From assembly GCA_022885665.1 (NCBI GenBank), contig JAGQDJ010000163.1, positions 1 to 64,000 on the forward strand: 64,000 nt of DNA, read 5' to 3'. Source of the stretch: Triops longicaudatus. Lineage: Eukaryota; Arthropoda; Branchiopoda; Notostraca; Triopsidae. The translations under genes and the position numbers were made by a program. A model generated the notes under the pieces. It was not told where the DNA came from, ran no database searches, and was given only the letters and a program-made list of their open reading frames with translations. Positions 13,901 to 27,017 of this stretch are shown here, piece after piece. Each line of letters opens with the position of its first letter. Position 1 is the first letter of the stretch.

Positions 13901-15548
13901 TTGTAAAAAAGTGGTTCAAGCACCTTCACCAGTTAGTGAAGGTAAATCAGCATCGAGAGGCATAGTTGGACTTCTGTGACTGGCCCGGTATAGATTTTGT
14001 TGGTTACTGCAGTGCCTCAGCGGACAAAAAATATACACATTTCTAGTTCACCTGTTGTCTCAATGCGGAAGAGAAGAAGGTCCCATGCGTCCCTGTACGA
14101 GGTGAGCAGGTAGCAACAATGAATTTACTGTTCGAACCCGCTCAACAAGTTTTTAGGAATCTTAATCCTACAGCCACTTCATTCCCAAGCATAAATTGCT
14201 GTATAAAAGATAGGTAACACTAGAAATTTTTATTGAATGCTTCTTTAGTGCACGCTTCCGCGGTTGGCCATCCAGACTTGGCCAACTTACCTACTTTAAA
14301 AGTAACCTTTTGCCAGTCTACACAGTCTTGATTTCCCTAGAGCTGCTCGGCCACCAATATGTTGTGTATCGGCTCGCATGAAAGGAAAACCAAACCGGCG
14401 CACGACGAAACTTTCTTACCTGAGTTTTATAAATAAATATGGGGCACAACAAGCTTTAAAAACAATATCTTTTTTAAAAGTTGACAACGTCCTCTTACAT
14501 AAAACAACCTCGAATCACGCAACTTGCTGTCCCAACGGGACCGGTTGACCAAAGCAGCTATTGTTGGGAACTAAATGTAACCATGTATGGGTCCGGTGAC
14601 GTTTTTCCCGTCGTTTCAGTCAATCAAATGGATTACAACGTCTTTCGCCTTTTCACGCTGACAAGGATAAACTTTCAAACGGTCATCGTCATTTCAAAAA
14701 CGTCATTGGGAAGGAAATGATGGAGTCGCGGAGATTGAAGTACTGGGTGAACGGTCAATAGCCCGCGAAACAGAGAGCTAGTCTGTCTTGATTCACCTGA
14801 AATAACGTATTAACGCAATTGGAACCCATAATGTTTTCCGACTATCGTCAAATGTAAAAGAACTATAAATGAGCGTCAGCTTAAGATATGTTAATAAAGT
14901 AGGAAAATGAACAATTACGCTGAACTGCACCAATAGAAATTTACTTTTCTGTTTTGCGGTGTTTGGACAGAGCCCGAGTTTAAGTAATCCATCATACCCT
15001 TGATCCTGTGCTTGTGCAAGTAGAGAGGCTCGAATAGCTTCAGTAGCCTACGCTCAACAAGTCTATTTCGCCACGGGCAGGCTTAACCAACAATTTACGG
15101 CTGCGTAAGCTATATTGTAGGCTGTTTGTGTAATGTTTTAGATTTGCGTTACAATGACATCATTTAAAGCCTAAATACTAATGACTGTAAGGTTTTCGGA
15201 GGATTATGCCACATTTTAATCGTCGGTCTTGAATACCAAATACCGCACATTTTCCGAACGGTTACAGCAAAAAGGTGCACACAGTTTCCTGTAACTAAAC
15301 GCAAGATTCTTTCAGTATAACATAGAGATTTCGTGTACTACTCACAATGGGGGAAAAACGCAAAGGAACTGAAGTTTTCCCTCCCCAGTGGATTTGTCCT
15401 CGAAGTAACCAAACTTGCCGCAATAATTGTTACGTACGACGTTTTTTCTTTTCCATAACGGGGGAAAGTGAGCTTTGGCAATTACAGTCTCGCTCACAGC
15501 GGCCAGTTTTCATGTCAGATATCCAAAACTCTTCAATTTTTTTTCTTC

Positions 15549-15598
<50 letters not shown>

Positions 15599-16840
15599 TG
15601 TTTGAAACAGGACAGCACTAGATGCGGACCTCTTGGCGCCCCCGCTTTTGTTATCCAGTTTTTTTAAGGGACGACAGAACACCTACTTCCAAGTTGGGCT
15701 TCAGCGGTCAACGGGAACTACGTCTAACACTGTGAGAGGAGAAAACTTCCCAACTTATCGATGTATGCAGGCTGCACGAAACATTACATTTCGAGTTACC
15801 TGCTTCTGTCCCCAACTTTCTCCTCAACATGCTCGCCCCCAGAAAAGATCATTTACGTTCTCTGTTCATTTCCTTTAACAGCTTAAGCCCCTACAGATGC
15901 AAGTTTACACAAAGTCTGTCCTCTTTTGACAACTTTACACGTCCGCCTACCGCTAAAATCCCTACTTAAACAGTAATCTTTCCTCAACTTTCTGTCCAAA
16001 AATTCCCCCAACATATACAGAATTATGTAGTCGGCTTCGTAAGTGCTACCAATTTTTTTCCTAACTGGCTGCAAATCGAGGACAAGAGAGAAGGGGGAAG
16101 ACGGAGCTTAATGCGGGCACTGCTGGAAGGCACGCAACGACATGCTCAAAACTCAACTAGGCTTATGCATTGCTGTAAGAAATCCCACTTTATGTAGGGC
16201 TTACCATCACCCAGAACTGTGTTTCTGAGTGACAGCTTAATCGGCTTGTTACCTGAAGCATACGGAAAAGTAACAAACCAATCTCCTTAGGCCTTCCTTA
16301 TTTGCATACCTAACTGAGACATCAACAGTACAATTAATGCATTATTTCTAGACACGTTAGGCCTGTACAGTGCAGTTATAGAGTGCTTAAAAGTGTGATC
16401 ATAGGGTGTCTAAAAGCACTAGACCTATTGGCCCGAGGTAGACAAAGCACGCAAAAATGGCTAAAGGAGATAAAGGTGACCAACTAACCCCATTGATCCC
16501 GTTTTTCCTGAGAAAATTCTACTTCCCTCCAGCAGCTATTCTTTAACTCTAAGACGTAATGAAATTACAAATACGACCTCCTGAGACCTCCAAGGTTGCA
16601 TGTCTGTGGTTAAGAAAAGAAAATGGCAAGGCCAGCCAATTTCGCTAATTCGTGCTTTTCTCTCACCGAGTGTCTTCAACAGAAAGTGAAAGGATGCCTT
16701 CAGCTTGTGAACTACCAAAATTTGACTGAAATGCTCGAAACGCCTTCTTTTATTTTCAACTATTATTTTTAAAAATAAATAAAAAAATTACACTTACCAA
16801 GCAATAAACACAAGCACAAACGCCGCCAAAGGAATTCCAT
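4990..16840 (-). CDS. Cda5: Chitin deacetylase 5-type (group III), 18 exons with alternative exon 13
   Basis: This is a secreted chitin deacetylase, which converts GlcNAc units of chitin to GlcN in cuticle or other extracellular matrix. Exons on the minus strand: 16798-16840, 11373-11565, 10815-11033, 10702-10756, 10494-10631, 9955-9992, 9742-9861, 8792-9628, 7960-8444, 7799-7904, 7446-7655, 7059-7252, 13a 6697-6922 or 13b 6180-6405, 5888-6017, 5668-5830, 5470-5614, 5212-5410 and 4990-5148. All are in phase and give about 1,219 residues. The order is: signal peptide (1-15); a CBM14 domain with cysteines 43, 56, 62, 72, 85 and 93; an approximately 770-residue linker rich in Pro, Ser, Thr and Gln, with a polyQ run in exon 9 and Thr repeats in exon 11; then a NodB domain. 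Visible catalytic motifs are TFDD (894-897), HTISH (952-956), RAPFL (993-997) and DSSMP. There is no LDLa domain, which fits group III. Intron 1 is 5.2 kb. Joins among the linker exons are less certain than those in the two domains. Confidence 0.9.
6180..6405 (-). other. Cda5: CDA5 mutually exclusive exon 13b
   Basis: This 226-nt paralogous copy of exon 13a encodes TFDDSVN and the identical HEIASHTIS end. The two 76-residue segments differ at only seven positions, including Ala/Ser next to the catalytic aspartates and three changes to Lys in 13b. Splice sites are intact (AG at 6406-6407, GTAAGT donor at 6174-6179). Either copy joins exon 12 and exon 14 in frame. Confidence 0.85.
6697..6922 (-). 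other. Cda5: CDA5 mutually exclusive exon 13a
   Basis: This 226-nt exon encodes the first catalytic motif (TFDDAVN) and most of the metal-binding loop (HEIASHTIS). It is bounded by an AG at 6923-6924 and a GTAAGT donor at 6691-6696. It has the same length and phases as exon 13b just downstream. Including both would shift the frame, because 226 is not a multiple of three, so only one can be used in a functional transcript. Confidence 0.85.
11566..16797 (-). other. CDA5 intron 1 (5.2 kb), no nested gene seen
   Basis: This long intron separates the signal-peptide exon from the CBM14 exon. It is much longer than the other CDA5 introns, so regulatory elements could lie here. It contains a CT microsatellite but no exon chain or recognisable nested gene. 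An open minus-strand frame at 12041-12316, next to a CAGGGCCGTGCATGG motif at about 12124, may be decayed transposon sequence. Confidence 0.6.
15552..15596. repeat. (CT)n microsatellite
   Basis: An uninterrupted dinucleotide run of about 22 CT units lies inside CDA5 intron 1. It accounts for the Leu-Ser and Arg-Glu repeat frames seen there on both strands, which are not genes. Confidence 0.97.
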
Positions 16841-19800
16841 TGTGAGCTTCCGGAGAGTCTCAACTTTGTTATCACACTAACAATTTATATTTTTTTATGC
16901 GTAAAAGGTGCGAAAAGCCGATTGGTAAGTAACGTAAAAATCAGAGTTCGGGTCAATTACTGGAACATAATCCTGCAGACCCAGCAAGCACTAGCTTGAA
17001 TCCTACAGGACCTGCTCTCACGCCAAGCGTCCTGAAGCAAGTGAGCCACGGCTAGCACTCCCACAGGTAAGTATATAGGTAACGACTGGCCCTATGTGCG
17101 TGCTTCAGTTCTCCCAACACCAAATGCTGTTGGCTAAAGCCTCGCCCCGCACTTTGTCAGTTCTTGAATTAGGTGCCCAAACTAACGATTTAGCCTCAAC
17201 TTGACCTTACACTACTCGAAGTGTCAAAGCAATCGGGGAGCTGATCTTTGCTGAATCGCAGGTTCTGATTATGTTAATACGACTGACTCCCTTTTCGCTA
17301 TTTCCAGAACTCAAGTCAGGTATCGATGTAAAGTTCTCCGAAGAATCAAAAGCTACACACCACTTGAATACACACTAATCTCTTGCAACAACTCACGAGT
17401 TGTACATAAGAAGGACCAAATTGGGCTGCAAATGAATCCTGCTAGCTGGTATACTAAAGGAACGGCTATTTCAAGTTCCTGATTTATATTATCTCATCCA
17501 GGCGGAAGCTGGAAGTATATCCATAGTAAAGAAGGACCGGACCTCTCTCTTTCTCGTGGCAGCTCTCCATTCTCGGTGTATCAACCTTGAAAAAAGCTCA
17601 CCTTACCAGCCATGATGACTGGAAAATCTCTCTTTTCAGCATCTGGATATCCTAGCTTTTTGCAAGTGGTTCAGGGTGGAGTCGTCTCAACTTGGGAAGT
17701 GCCGTCACTTTCCGATTCTTCCTTGTCCAGCAACACAATCCAAGCTCAGTAATACTGGCCCTTCCGTCTCAGCACTCAAGGAAAATTGCTCCCAAACTAG
17801 ACTACTTAATTGTTGCAAGTGTTGAACGGAGCTCGTTTTCCTTGGTCGCCAACCAGAAAATAAAACCACATTTGGGAGCGTTTGCACAATTAACATTCAC
17901 CTAGAAAAGAGATACTTGTCCAAGTCCTTGAAAAAGACTTACTTTGCTTTTCGCCAGAGTTGAGCGATTTCTCTAGGCAAACAAGTGTAGCCTGTCATTT
18001 CCCTGAACAAAACCAAATTTAAATTTATCCGTAAGGTCACGTATTCCCACAGATCTCTGAAAGCTTACAACCTCCATTCCAGCTGCCATCCAAGAAATCT
18101 AAAAAATCTTCCAATAGCAACTTCTGGGAAACGGAAACAGCAAGTCAAATGACATCGACATTCCTGCAAAACATGGTTTCCTCGTTGCCAAACTGACCCC
18201 CACTTACTTTCTAGTTTTGCGTTTCGAGTGAGAAATTATTTCACAAGCTTGCCTTGCGACAATTCTACTTTTCAGACAATAGAGCGCACCTGACGGAAAA
18301 GTGCGGATAGCTCTGAATAAGTGATAACCAAACGCATGATGTAATTTTGAAAAAAAATTGGAAGTGCGGATGAGCTGTCAACGCAAAAGATGTTACAGGA
18401 TGCTCTAGTGCGTACACGCTCTTCTGAGGCTGGTTCCACTCACTCGCTGACCTACTTCCCTGACCATGTAGCGTAAGGAACCCGAGAAGTTAAGATACAA
18501 AGCTGACAACAAAAGGAAAACCCTACAAATAGCTAGTTCTGATCTGTACAATGCACCTCTTTCTTTCAACATTTACGGATACAAAAATCAATCAATAATA
18601 ATAATGATACAAATAACGTTCCCCAAAATTTTTCTACACTGAAACCTACGGTACACCCGAACAAGTTCAAGTTCTAGATCACTCGTTGCTCTTCCTTGTG
18701 CCCAGAAGCCCAATAAAGGCTATAAAATAGAACGCAAAGCTGCTCAAGGGGCTGGCCGCTACATACGAAAAGGTAATTGGCAAATAAGGGGAATTCCGGT
18801 CAATCCCATAACACGGAAACCAGAACAAGATCTTTAGCTTGTTGCAAACACGTTAAATTTCTATTATATTTTAAGACCTATCCTGAATACATTGGCAACC
18901 TTTCTAAAGAATGCTCCTTTATTACACGGAACATGACGCTATTCGATAGTTTTTTCTAGAATATTTCAAGATTAAAGCTTGATGTGAAACTTTTGATCGT
19001 CAACCTTATTTTTATGATGGGAACCTTGGAGTTGTAAACTAGGCCAAGGGTTCGGCATCCCATAATGTAGAGTACCTGAATAAGACTTTCTGAACGTAAC
19101 AATTATAGGGATAGGGTTCATCCTTTCGTGATTGTTTTCACTTCAGAAATAAAGGTCTCATGACCCATAAGTGAAACAAAAAAAGGTGGGATCGTAACCC
19201 TGACCGAAAGCGGTTACGCCGTCAAAACTTTGTGCGTGCACTTGTAATCTCAAATGAGGTATACGGATCGTGAAGATGATCTTGTAAATCATGTTTGGCG
19301 GGGAGAAATCGAGACGCGAGTCTCGTCTGCCCCTTCGAGCCATTCACGCATTTGTCGTGAAAAAAAGCCTCGTGAACGTCGCGTATGACGCAAGTTGTAA
19401 GGACGGAAATAGTGAGCTGAACGGAGTAGCGAACTTGAGCAATATTCTTACATCATAGTTCATATAAACTTTCATTTTCTCTTTCTTCCAATGTTGTGGG
19501 AATCAAGCCCGTGAGCGTGACTTGTGACATGAATTCATAAAGCGTGAGAGAATATAGACGATGGATGTTTCATTCTCTAGAATAAAAGAGATAGTTAAAC
19601 TTTCAGCAGTAGTGGTACATGCATTAAGTTGACGTAAGTTATTACCAATACAAAAGACGCCTTGACCTTTTGACGAATTGCGTGGCTCACACTCTCTCCG
19701 CAAATGGCTCCGATGTTTGCCAACAGTTCTTAACCTTTTGGCACAGATTACACGTAAAAAATGTAAACGCAACTTAGAGGCTAACTACTTTCTAATGAAA

Positions 19801-22140
19801 ACCTTTTTAACCTAGCGACGTAATTTTCTTATGCTTTGCTCGCCGAGAGCTCACTTTGCTATCAACTAATGTATACCGTTTTTATCGTGGCATGCTAAGT
19901 AAAAACGATGAGGTTAAGGGAGAGAACCCATTTTATCTCTGCTAGACTATCGTCGTGTGGGCGCACGAAAGCTTGCTTAGCAGCTATATCTGGAATTATG
20001 GTATTGTAACATTATATTGTAACACTAATACAGCACACGCAAAAGTTCGACTGAAGTCCGATTTTGCCAACCGGTCGTAACCGGAGAGTAGTTTAAAATT
20101 CAAAAGAAATGGTTGACAAAATGGAATACTGGGGTTAACCTATTAGGAATAAATAGAAAATTTCATTATGGAAGAATACATCTTTGCATTTTACTTGTTC
20201 TGTTAGAAAACTGTTTTGCGAAAGTATGATAAACATCAGTGAACAGATGACTAATCTTTAACGTATCTAATGTATATACGGTATATTCTCTCCATAGAAA
20301 CTGTTGATAAACGGCAAAAAACGTAACTAGAAGCTTTCCGTAGGAGGGAGTGATGAAATCCGTGATCTACTATATAAGGTCTTTCTTTTGACTCAGCATT
20401 TTTTATCGCTTCTATTTCTTATTTTTCTTTGACCTGTACCGCATTCTGTGCTTTTTAATTCAAAATACGCATTTCGAAATGAAACAGCCAGACACCTATC
20501 CCAAAGACACGAAACTTGCATAACCGGTATCCACGCGGTATTCTAGCGCATTGTACGCTTAACCACGACACTCGCGATGCTAATAATTGTTACGTAAAGG
20601 CCGTGTATTAGAAGTGGGGCCTCCGCTTGACTTCCTTTTTATTTTTATTTTTTTTTTTAAATTAAAAAAAAACTATGATCCCAACAAGCAACGTAGTTAG
20701 CTTCTTTGTAAGGCTATGAAAGTTTTCAGGTAGAATCCAAATACTTTAACAGTGCCGCTAAGATTTTTTTATTCCTTTGTGGACGGCTAAATATGGACAA
20801 GCTTTCACGAAGGATATTACGAACGTCAGAAACTGGGAAATAACATGATCATCAATTCCATTAACCTCTTGTTAGTAAACGTTTTACGCTCCATTTCCAG
20901 ACTGTGGTCAACCAATTGCGGTAGGTGTACAGTTCGAATGATAGGCCACGGTAGCGCCGTTTCCAATAGAAATACAGAAGCGTGCGTCCGCATAACTCCA
21001 CGCTGCTTGCTTCTGTGTAACTGACAACAAAAATATCCTGGTTCCAGCTATTTTCACAAGTAATTCATTGTGAAACCAATATTTGCTCTGCAGTCAGCTG
21101 AACAACTTGGAACGTTTTTTAAAAAAATGTTACGGGAATCATAGTCAACCTGGAAACTACTATACTTCAGCCTAGACTATTAAACACCACACGTATTTGC
21201 TTTCGCACCGGCTCTGTAAGAGCACATCTTGACCGGCACTGGTCTTTGTAGGGGTGCGGGAAGGAAAAACCCTCCTCATAACGGCTTCTACCAGAACGAC
21301 CCGATTTTTTGTGACTAGAGCGACTCAGAAAAACGTCCCCATGTTGAACAAATAGAAGAACCAAATACAAGCACTACCCGAGACGACGATAAAATAAAAT
21401 AGAATATTGCATAAACATAAAGATTGCAGATCGTGCTCGTGACATCCCATTTTTGCATAAACATAAAATTTTAAACAAAACGTAGCTAGCAGACTTGGTC
21501 AAAATCAAAGAGAAACATGCAAGTCAAGTCAAACTCAAAAAGCTCTTCTGAAATTCTATTCGTTTTTAATCTTACGTGGTTAAAGTCAAGTCAATTCATT
21601 TCGCGATTTTCCCAAGTGAGGTCAATCCTCTTCCAGGATTTTTCTATATTTTCCCACAGCTTTTCAAAGGCCGAAGGAATTTACACCTTCGAGGATTTTT
21701 ACGTCATAAACATGAATACTTCCTAGCTAGACTTGTTACTAGCTCTTCAAACTCGGGGAGCTCTACAAAGCTTGTGCGTAGGCGACGTTCCCAAGATCCT
21801 TCGTAAACCCCACTTGTTCAGAATGATCAGGAGGAATACTTGGCACTTTCAAAGAATTTCACGAAAGCATAGTCTTCTATTCATTGAATTCTATTATTGT
21901 CTTCTATTATTGAGCATTCATTAATTTCTGGACTAAACTGCACTACAAGTCTCTGAAATGACCAGTATGATTGACTTTTACAAAACACGAAGTACAGTAG
22001 AGTCCGTGCATGAAAACACAAGTGCGAGTCACAAAGCAAGACCTGTTTCGTACCTGTCCAAACTCACAACTGAAATATTCCTAGCGTCAAATACTTAATA
22101 ATAAAACCTATACAGGTACTCATCCGTCTCGTCAATTTTT

Positions 22141-22397
22141 AGGTTAGGTTAGGTCAGTGGTGCCCAACCTTTTTTCACCCGAGGGCCGCGCGCGACATAA
22201 CATGAAATCTCGCGGGCCTGAATGTTCCCGTTTCGCCAGAATCATGCCGATATTAAAAATGAAATTATGCAGTGATATACATGAGCGGTATAAATGAGCG
22301 GGCCGCATGAAGCACCTTCGCGGGCCGGATGTGGCCCGCGGGCCGTAGGTTGGGCACCACTGGTTAGGTTCAGTTAGGTTAGGTTAGAGTTAGGTTA
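22141..22397. repeat. Interstitial TTAGG-type telomeric repeats interrupted by a MITE
   Basis: AGGTT/TTAGG units, the canonical arthropod telomere motif, occur at 22141-22154. They resume at 22363-22397 in degenerate form, with insertions such as GTTCAG and GTTAGAG. The two halves flank the transposon at 22155-22362. This is an internal telomeric-repeat tract rather than a chromosome end, since genes continue on both sides. Confidence 0.8.
22155..22362. mobile_element. 208-bp hAT-like MITE
   Basis: The element begins CAGTGGTGCCCAACCT and ends AGGTTGGGCACCACTG, a 16-bp perfect terminal inverted repeat typical of hAT miniature elements. The interior is rich in GGGCCGC/GCGGGCC motifs and has no coding capacity. 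A 7-bp GTTAGGT is present on both sides (22148-22154 and 22363-22369). The expected 8-bp duplication cannot be proven, because the target is itself a TTAGG repeat. Confidence 0.88.
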
Positions 22398-24171
22398 AGT
22401 TTAAGTAAAATTTTCACACTAATTTTAATTTTGAGGCGCCTAAAACCCAAAACAAACGGATGGCGGATAGAAATGCTATACTTAGAATTGTAATCTGCGA
22501 TGCAACTCAACCCTGTTTTTTTTTCAAAATGGTCACTTTTTTTTGCAAAATTCTTACTAGTTTTTCCTTCACCTACTTCTACTGAAGCTAATCAGTGCAA
22601 AAGTTTCACTGAAAAATCTATCAGTTTTCAAAAAATGGTGACTACAACAGAGCATTAATTTTATGGGGCCTGTAACAGATTTATAGACCCATTTATATTC
22701 CAGAGGTACCTAATTTGATTGCGTCTTAAATTCAAGGGCGTCTAAATTATAGCCTACACGTCTGTTTACATTGCACTCGCACGAAATATTGCAAATCTAA
22801 AATTAAAACTTACCTTTCCTGCCTCATTGATGACTTAGAGAAATGTCTAAATGTTTCAGGTGGTACAGGCTAATGTCAATATTCACCTTAAAAATAGTAT
22901 GTTGAGAAGGTCAAATTCACAGTAAAGTCAACACAACCACGGCGCATTGTTTTCCTCTGTGAATGTTTTTAAAGCTAAGGGAGAGCAGCACATGCCCATC
23001 CGAATACACACGCGGGAAACACTTTCGAACATTTTTCTTTTGAAAAAGGAGCATGAAAAGAAATAAGTTGGTCTTAGACATATGCCAGCGTAATATATAT
23101 TTGAAATATAGAGACAAAAGCAAGCACAGGAGGACATCAGAGTGTTTCGGCTATTTATAATATCGAAGGCTTTCTACCTAGCATTCCATAGTGATCAACG
23201 TACCTAGCGGTTTTATTTTCCGTAATTAACCTGGAACAAAATTATTTCGTGCGTTGAAGAATATAAATTTTAAATCCGTTGACCCACTATTAGTGTAGGC
23301 ACTTTTCCATTATACATCCGTGGGCCTCTTTTTCAGCCCCAAGAGCCTTTTGAATGTAACTTTTGCCTAAGATAGCTTTAATAAAGTTGGATGAGTTACG
23401 ATTCTTAATGTTTGTGAAAAATTCCTGCTATTTCTTAAATAAAAGGGCTCAATTCGCAAAAGGCTACCATTACCTTGTCTCAATCCAGTTATTTGAGTGC
23501 TGGACACCTTAAGCGTGAAATCTTGGTCTCAATTTAACCTAATACAACTCAATTTGACGTAACTGAGTCTAAAAATAACTAATAAAGCACCCCAGGGTGT
23601 TTTATACTTGCGGTGATTTTGGCTTCCACTTTTTTCATTATTACAGTATTAATTTCATTATTACAGTACAGATGAGCTTAGGAGCGAGCATTTCTTGTGC
23701 CCTCACCATGGGTATCTTCATGGTAGCAACTTAAGAATTGATTTACAAACTGCCAGTTAATTACCTTTATGATTTACCACCATGTTTGTGAACTGATTTC
23801 ACGTCTAAGTTAATGAGCACCGTTGGGACTTCAAGAGTGTTACGAGTAGATTCACTGAACATTATATTTTTCAAATAATAATTTAGATGTCTCGACTTGT
23901 ATTCGATTCAACGCGTATTCGAGTTCTTCCAATGAGATTTCTAGAATTTGTACGAAAACTTGTATTTGAAATACATTAAAAATCACCTCTCATGAGACGT
24001 CAATGACATTGGACGGCTCCGGTTAAAGATAGGCAGCGTAAGTCGTTGCGAATGACAGAAAGCTAATCTACAGCACTGCACGCACACATATCTATTCAAA
24101 CCAAACAGAGCTTTTCAGCCAACATTATAATCTCGCTTAAAACTTTCAACCATGAAAACACAGACACTCTT

Positions 24172-26197
24172 TTAGATCACCGTTTCGGAGTTTAAACCGA
24201 AGACATAAGGCGGTCTTCCTGGCCCAGCCACGCCGTTATGAGATGCTGCAGATCGAGAATACCCGCTGGCCGAAGCCACTTGTCCTACTGCATTTGGGTT
24301 CTGACCATATGTCTGGTTAGGCATCGAATGCTGAGGTACTCCAAATGTATTGGCTGTCAACGTCGTTGCTCCTGTGTTATAATCACCACCGTTCATTACT
24401 ACAGCTGGGCGCTGCCCGTGCCAATTGGAGTAACTGGAATGCGCTGAGGGCGGACGATAGTCCATTTCGACATTGGTCGACACTGAGTACACAGAACTCG
24501 GTCTAGAACTTTGGTAAAGAGGATTGGAATGTCCGGTACTGTTTATTGCTTCGGAAGAGCGGCTAACGCCGCTCTGCATGACGCCGTTGTGGTGGCTGTT
24601 GGCAGGGTACCGCGTCATATGCGCAGCAGATTCGGTTGACGTCGACGAGTCCAGACCTTGGTCAATAAGTCGAGTAACAGGGTTTACATATCTTGGTTTC
24701 CTTCGTTGAGACTCTCGTACATTGTCTACTCCGTGGGTACTGCGAGGGATTGTGCCCGTGTATGCGCCATTGACTTGGCCAAATTTGCCGCTACTTCTGT
24801 GACTTTTGCGTGAATTGCGAGACTGCGTTGAATGAATTGATTGTCTACCAGACCCTCGACTGATACTTCGGCGTTTCACTTTTCGAGGAGTCATGGGTCG
24901 ATTGGGATCCAAGCCCGTTGCGCCTACTGCTCCCATATCATGTGCATTGCCTGCAATCTGGTTGAGTTCCAAATCCGGTTCGGGTGTCGACAAGCGATCT
25001 CTCTGAACGCTATATTCGACGGAATACAAAGAGGTAGAGCGTTTCTTCCGTTTTAATGTTGCTGAAAGACAATAACAAGTCATCATTATGTTCTCACATA
25101 AAAAGTTTTCAGTTACTTTACGCAAGAAAGAGCTCGCAAAGGAAGTCTACTAGCAGATGACAATAGAATCTTAACAAGAAATATATTTTCGGATAGAAGC
25201 TACAGTTCTTCGACAAAAACAAAAAGCGAAAAACAAGAGACGTTAGTATATTGCAAGTGCTTTGAATTCAGTTTTATCCCGAGAAAAAGGCTGCGGACCA
25301 GCAGAACGGACGGCGTGAGAAGTACGTGGCAGTGATTGGCAGTAGACGGGACCCAATCCGCCCACAAGGAGAACTTGTCAACCGAGGCAAGGAAGAAAAC
25401 GCAAGGAAAACAAAGAGAGAAAAAGAGATGGAGTTGTTTCTACAGCAAAAGCTAAAAATAATTCAACTTACAAGGCTCCTCTTGGAAACGGCGCAGCCTT
25501 AGGACTAAAATGCAGCTTAAGATAGCCATAATCTGCGGGAAAAAAAAAGATGCCAAGTTTTTTCGCTCCGAACTTATCGAGTGCATTTAATGGCCTTACT
25601 GTCAAGAAGAGCTGTAGGCCCGAATGTATGACTTCCACATGCTGGTACTCTAGAATGCATCCAATCACAATATAAGGGCGAGGTAGTCTGGACGGCTCTT
25701 CGATATATGAAGCGTTGGGGTTAAAGGTGGGGTGGCAACCAAATCCATTACTCTCCCACCATGAAACCCCTCCCGTGCCCACATTAAGAATATCAGAATC
25801 CTTCAAGAAGAAAAAGATTTATTGAACTTTGATTTTAAGAGTTCCATTTCGTAGGCATACTTTACTCAGAAGTCCAATGCTGAGGTAAAAACATATTAGG
25901 AATACATTCCACCCCAGCCAAAAGACATTCCAGATCCCATAGAAGATGAGGTACAGGAACCTGAACTGGTAACCTCCGAAAAATCCAAATATTACGAAAA
26001 TAATGGCGAAGAAATTGGCCAGTATTGGGACCCATAAGTAGCCCAAAAAATCAAAAATTTGCCGTTCAACTAGAGAGATCTAAAACGAAAAGAAATATTA
26101 AAAACTTATCCCAAAATAACCCAGAATTTATATTTAAAATTACCAGTTGTAGGGTACAAATCGTGAAAAAGAATATCCTTGCATTACAGGTTCCCAT
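24172..26197 (-). CDS. NKAIN: NKAIN: Na+/K+-ATPase-interacting protein
   Basis: This is a multi-pass membrane protein of the NKAIN family, which binds the Na,K-ATPase beta subunit. Five exons on the minus strand join in phase: 26144-26197, 25861-26079, 25600-25800, 25472-25532 and 24172-25061, giving about 474 residues. The start matches the family pattern MG-x-C followed by a hydrophobic stretch and ERQ-x-FDFLGYLW-x-PILANF. Transmembrane segments are visible at about 4-22, 32-52, 60-82 and 155-172. The family motif HSGLQ (about 150) sits just before the last segment. The last exon adds an approximately 295-residue, Ser-, Asn- and Gln-rich cytoplasmic tail. It is much longer than the tail of vertebrate NKAINs (about 200 residues in all). 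The gene is divergent from Nup42. Confidence 0.93.
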
Positions 26198-27017
26198 GGC
26201 TTCCGAAAACCTGGGATTTCTATATCTTGGTCACGAAATCAATGGCATTATCTAGGCGGTCCAACAACGCTTCCGAACATGTATGGTATTCTTGAAAACA
26301 CTTTGGGTAAATCAAGCAGGACCACCGGTTTCACACTTGACTCTTGGAAGCGTCGGTCCGAGTGTTCGAAAATACCAAGCTCTTTTTCCGCTCTTGTTCA
26401 CTTTCTATATCAGTGGCTTTATGAGCTTGTAGGGCATCGCTGCGGGCAGGGAAAGAAAACCCATCATCCATATCTTGTTCCTCTGCAGGAACTTACAAAT
26501 TCCACACAGAAGTGGCTACTGTGCACCCTTCTTCCCACGCTTAAAATACGCCAACGCACACCCAATAGTCCGAACTATTCTTATTCTACACATTTATAGG
26601 TTACACAACACTTCATTGGACACAAAAGCCATCCCAAACACCTGCTCTTACAATCACGCAAATGTCACCCTCGAAGACGCCATCAGTGAAAGTCCCCACC
26701 TCCGAACGTCCCAGCCCTTGCTTCTGCCGCCTTTGTTCATTTGTCATGGGCCTTCTTTGCCCAAGGCTGGTGTATACGAGGTTAGCCCAAGCGGAATAGC
26801 AGTGAGCGTCACCGAAAGTCTGTCTGTAGCTTACAAGCAGTGGAGTTGTTCCAAGTGCATATCCAATGGCAGACGCAGGCGAACCGCTTGCGTGACATCA
26901 TTGGAAAGCTTTAAAGTCCGTAGAGCATTGACTTCCAAGCTTATTCCGTAGGTGTCACTGCATGTCTGTTTACAATTCATCTGTTTTCAACTCTGAACCA
27001 CATTACATTGCCCAGCA
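26198..27017. other. Divergent NKAIN/Nup42 intergenic region
   Basis: These 820 bp separate two start codons pointing away from each other, so both promoters must lie here or in upstream noncoding exons. Open frames on the plus strand (for example 26475-26951) have no recognisable content. No TATA box at the expected spacing was noticed. Confidence 0.5.

Larger units (their letters stand above)
16841..24171. other. 7.3-kb intergenic region, no supported gene
   Basis: This region lies between the CDA5 start codon and the NKAIN stop codon. Open frames are short and show no family signature on either strand. It must hold the CDA5 promoter and the NKAIN 3' untranslated region, but I see no decisive core promoter. 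The recognisable contents are the TTAGG-like repeats and the MITE near 22.1-22.4 kb. Confidence 0.6.

Noticed and set aside
15347..15667. Leu-Ser repeat frame on the plus strand and Arg-Glu repeat frame on the minus strand
   Set aside because: Both are translations of the CT microsatellite inside CDA5 intron 1.
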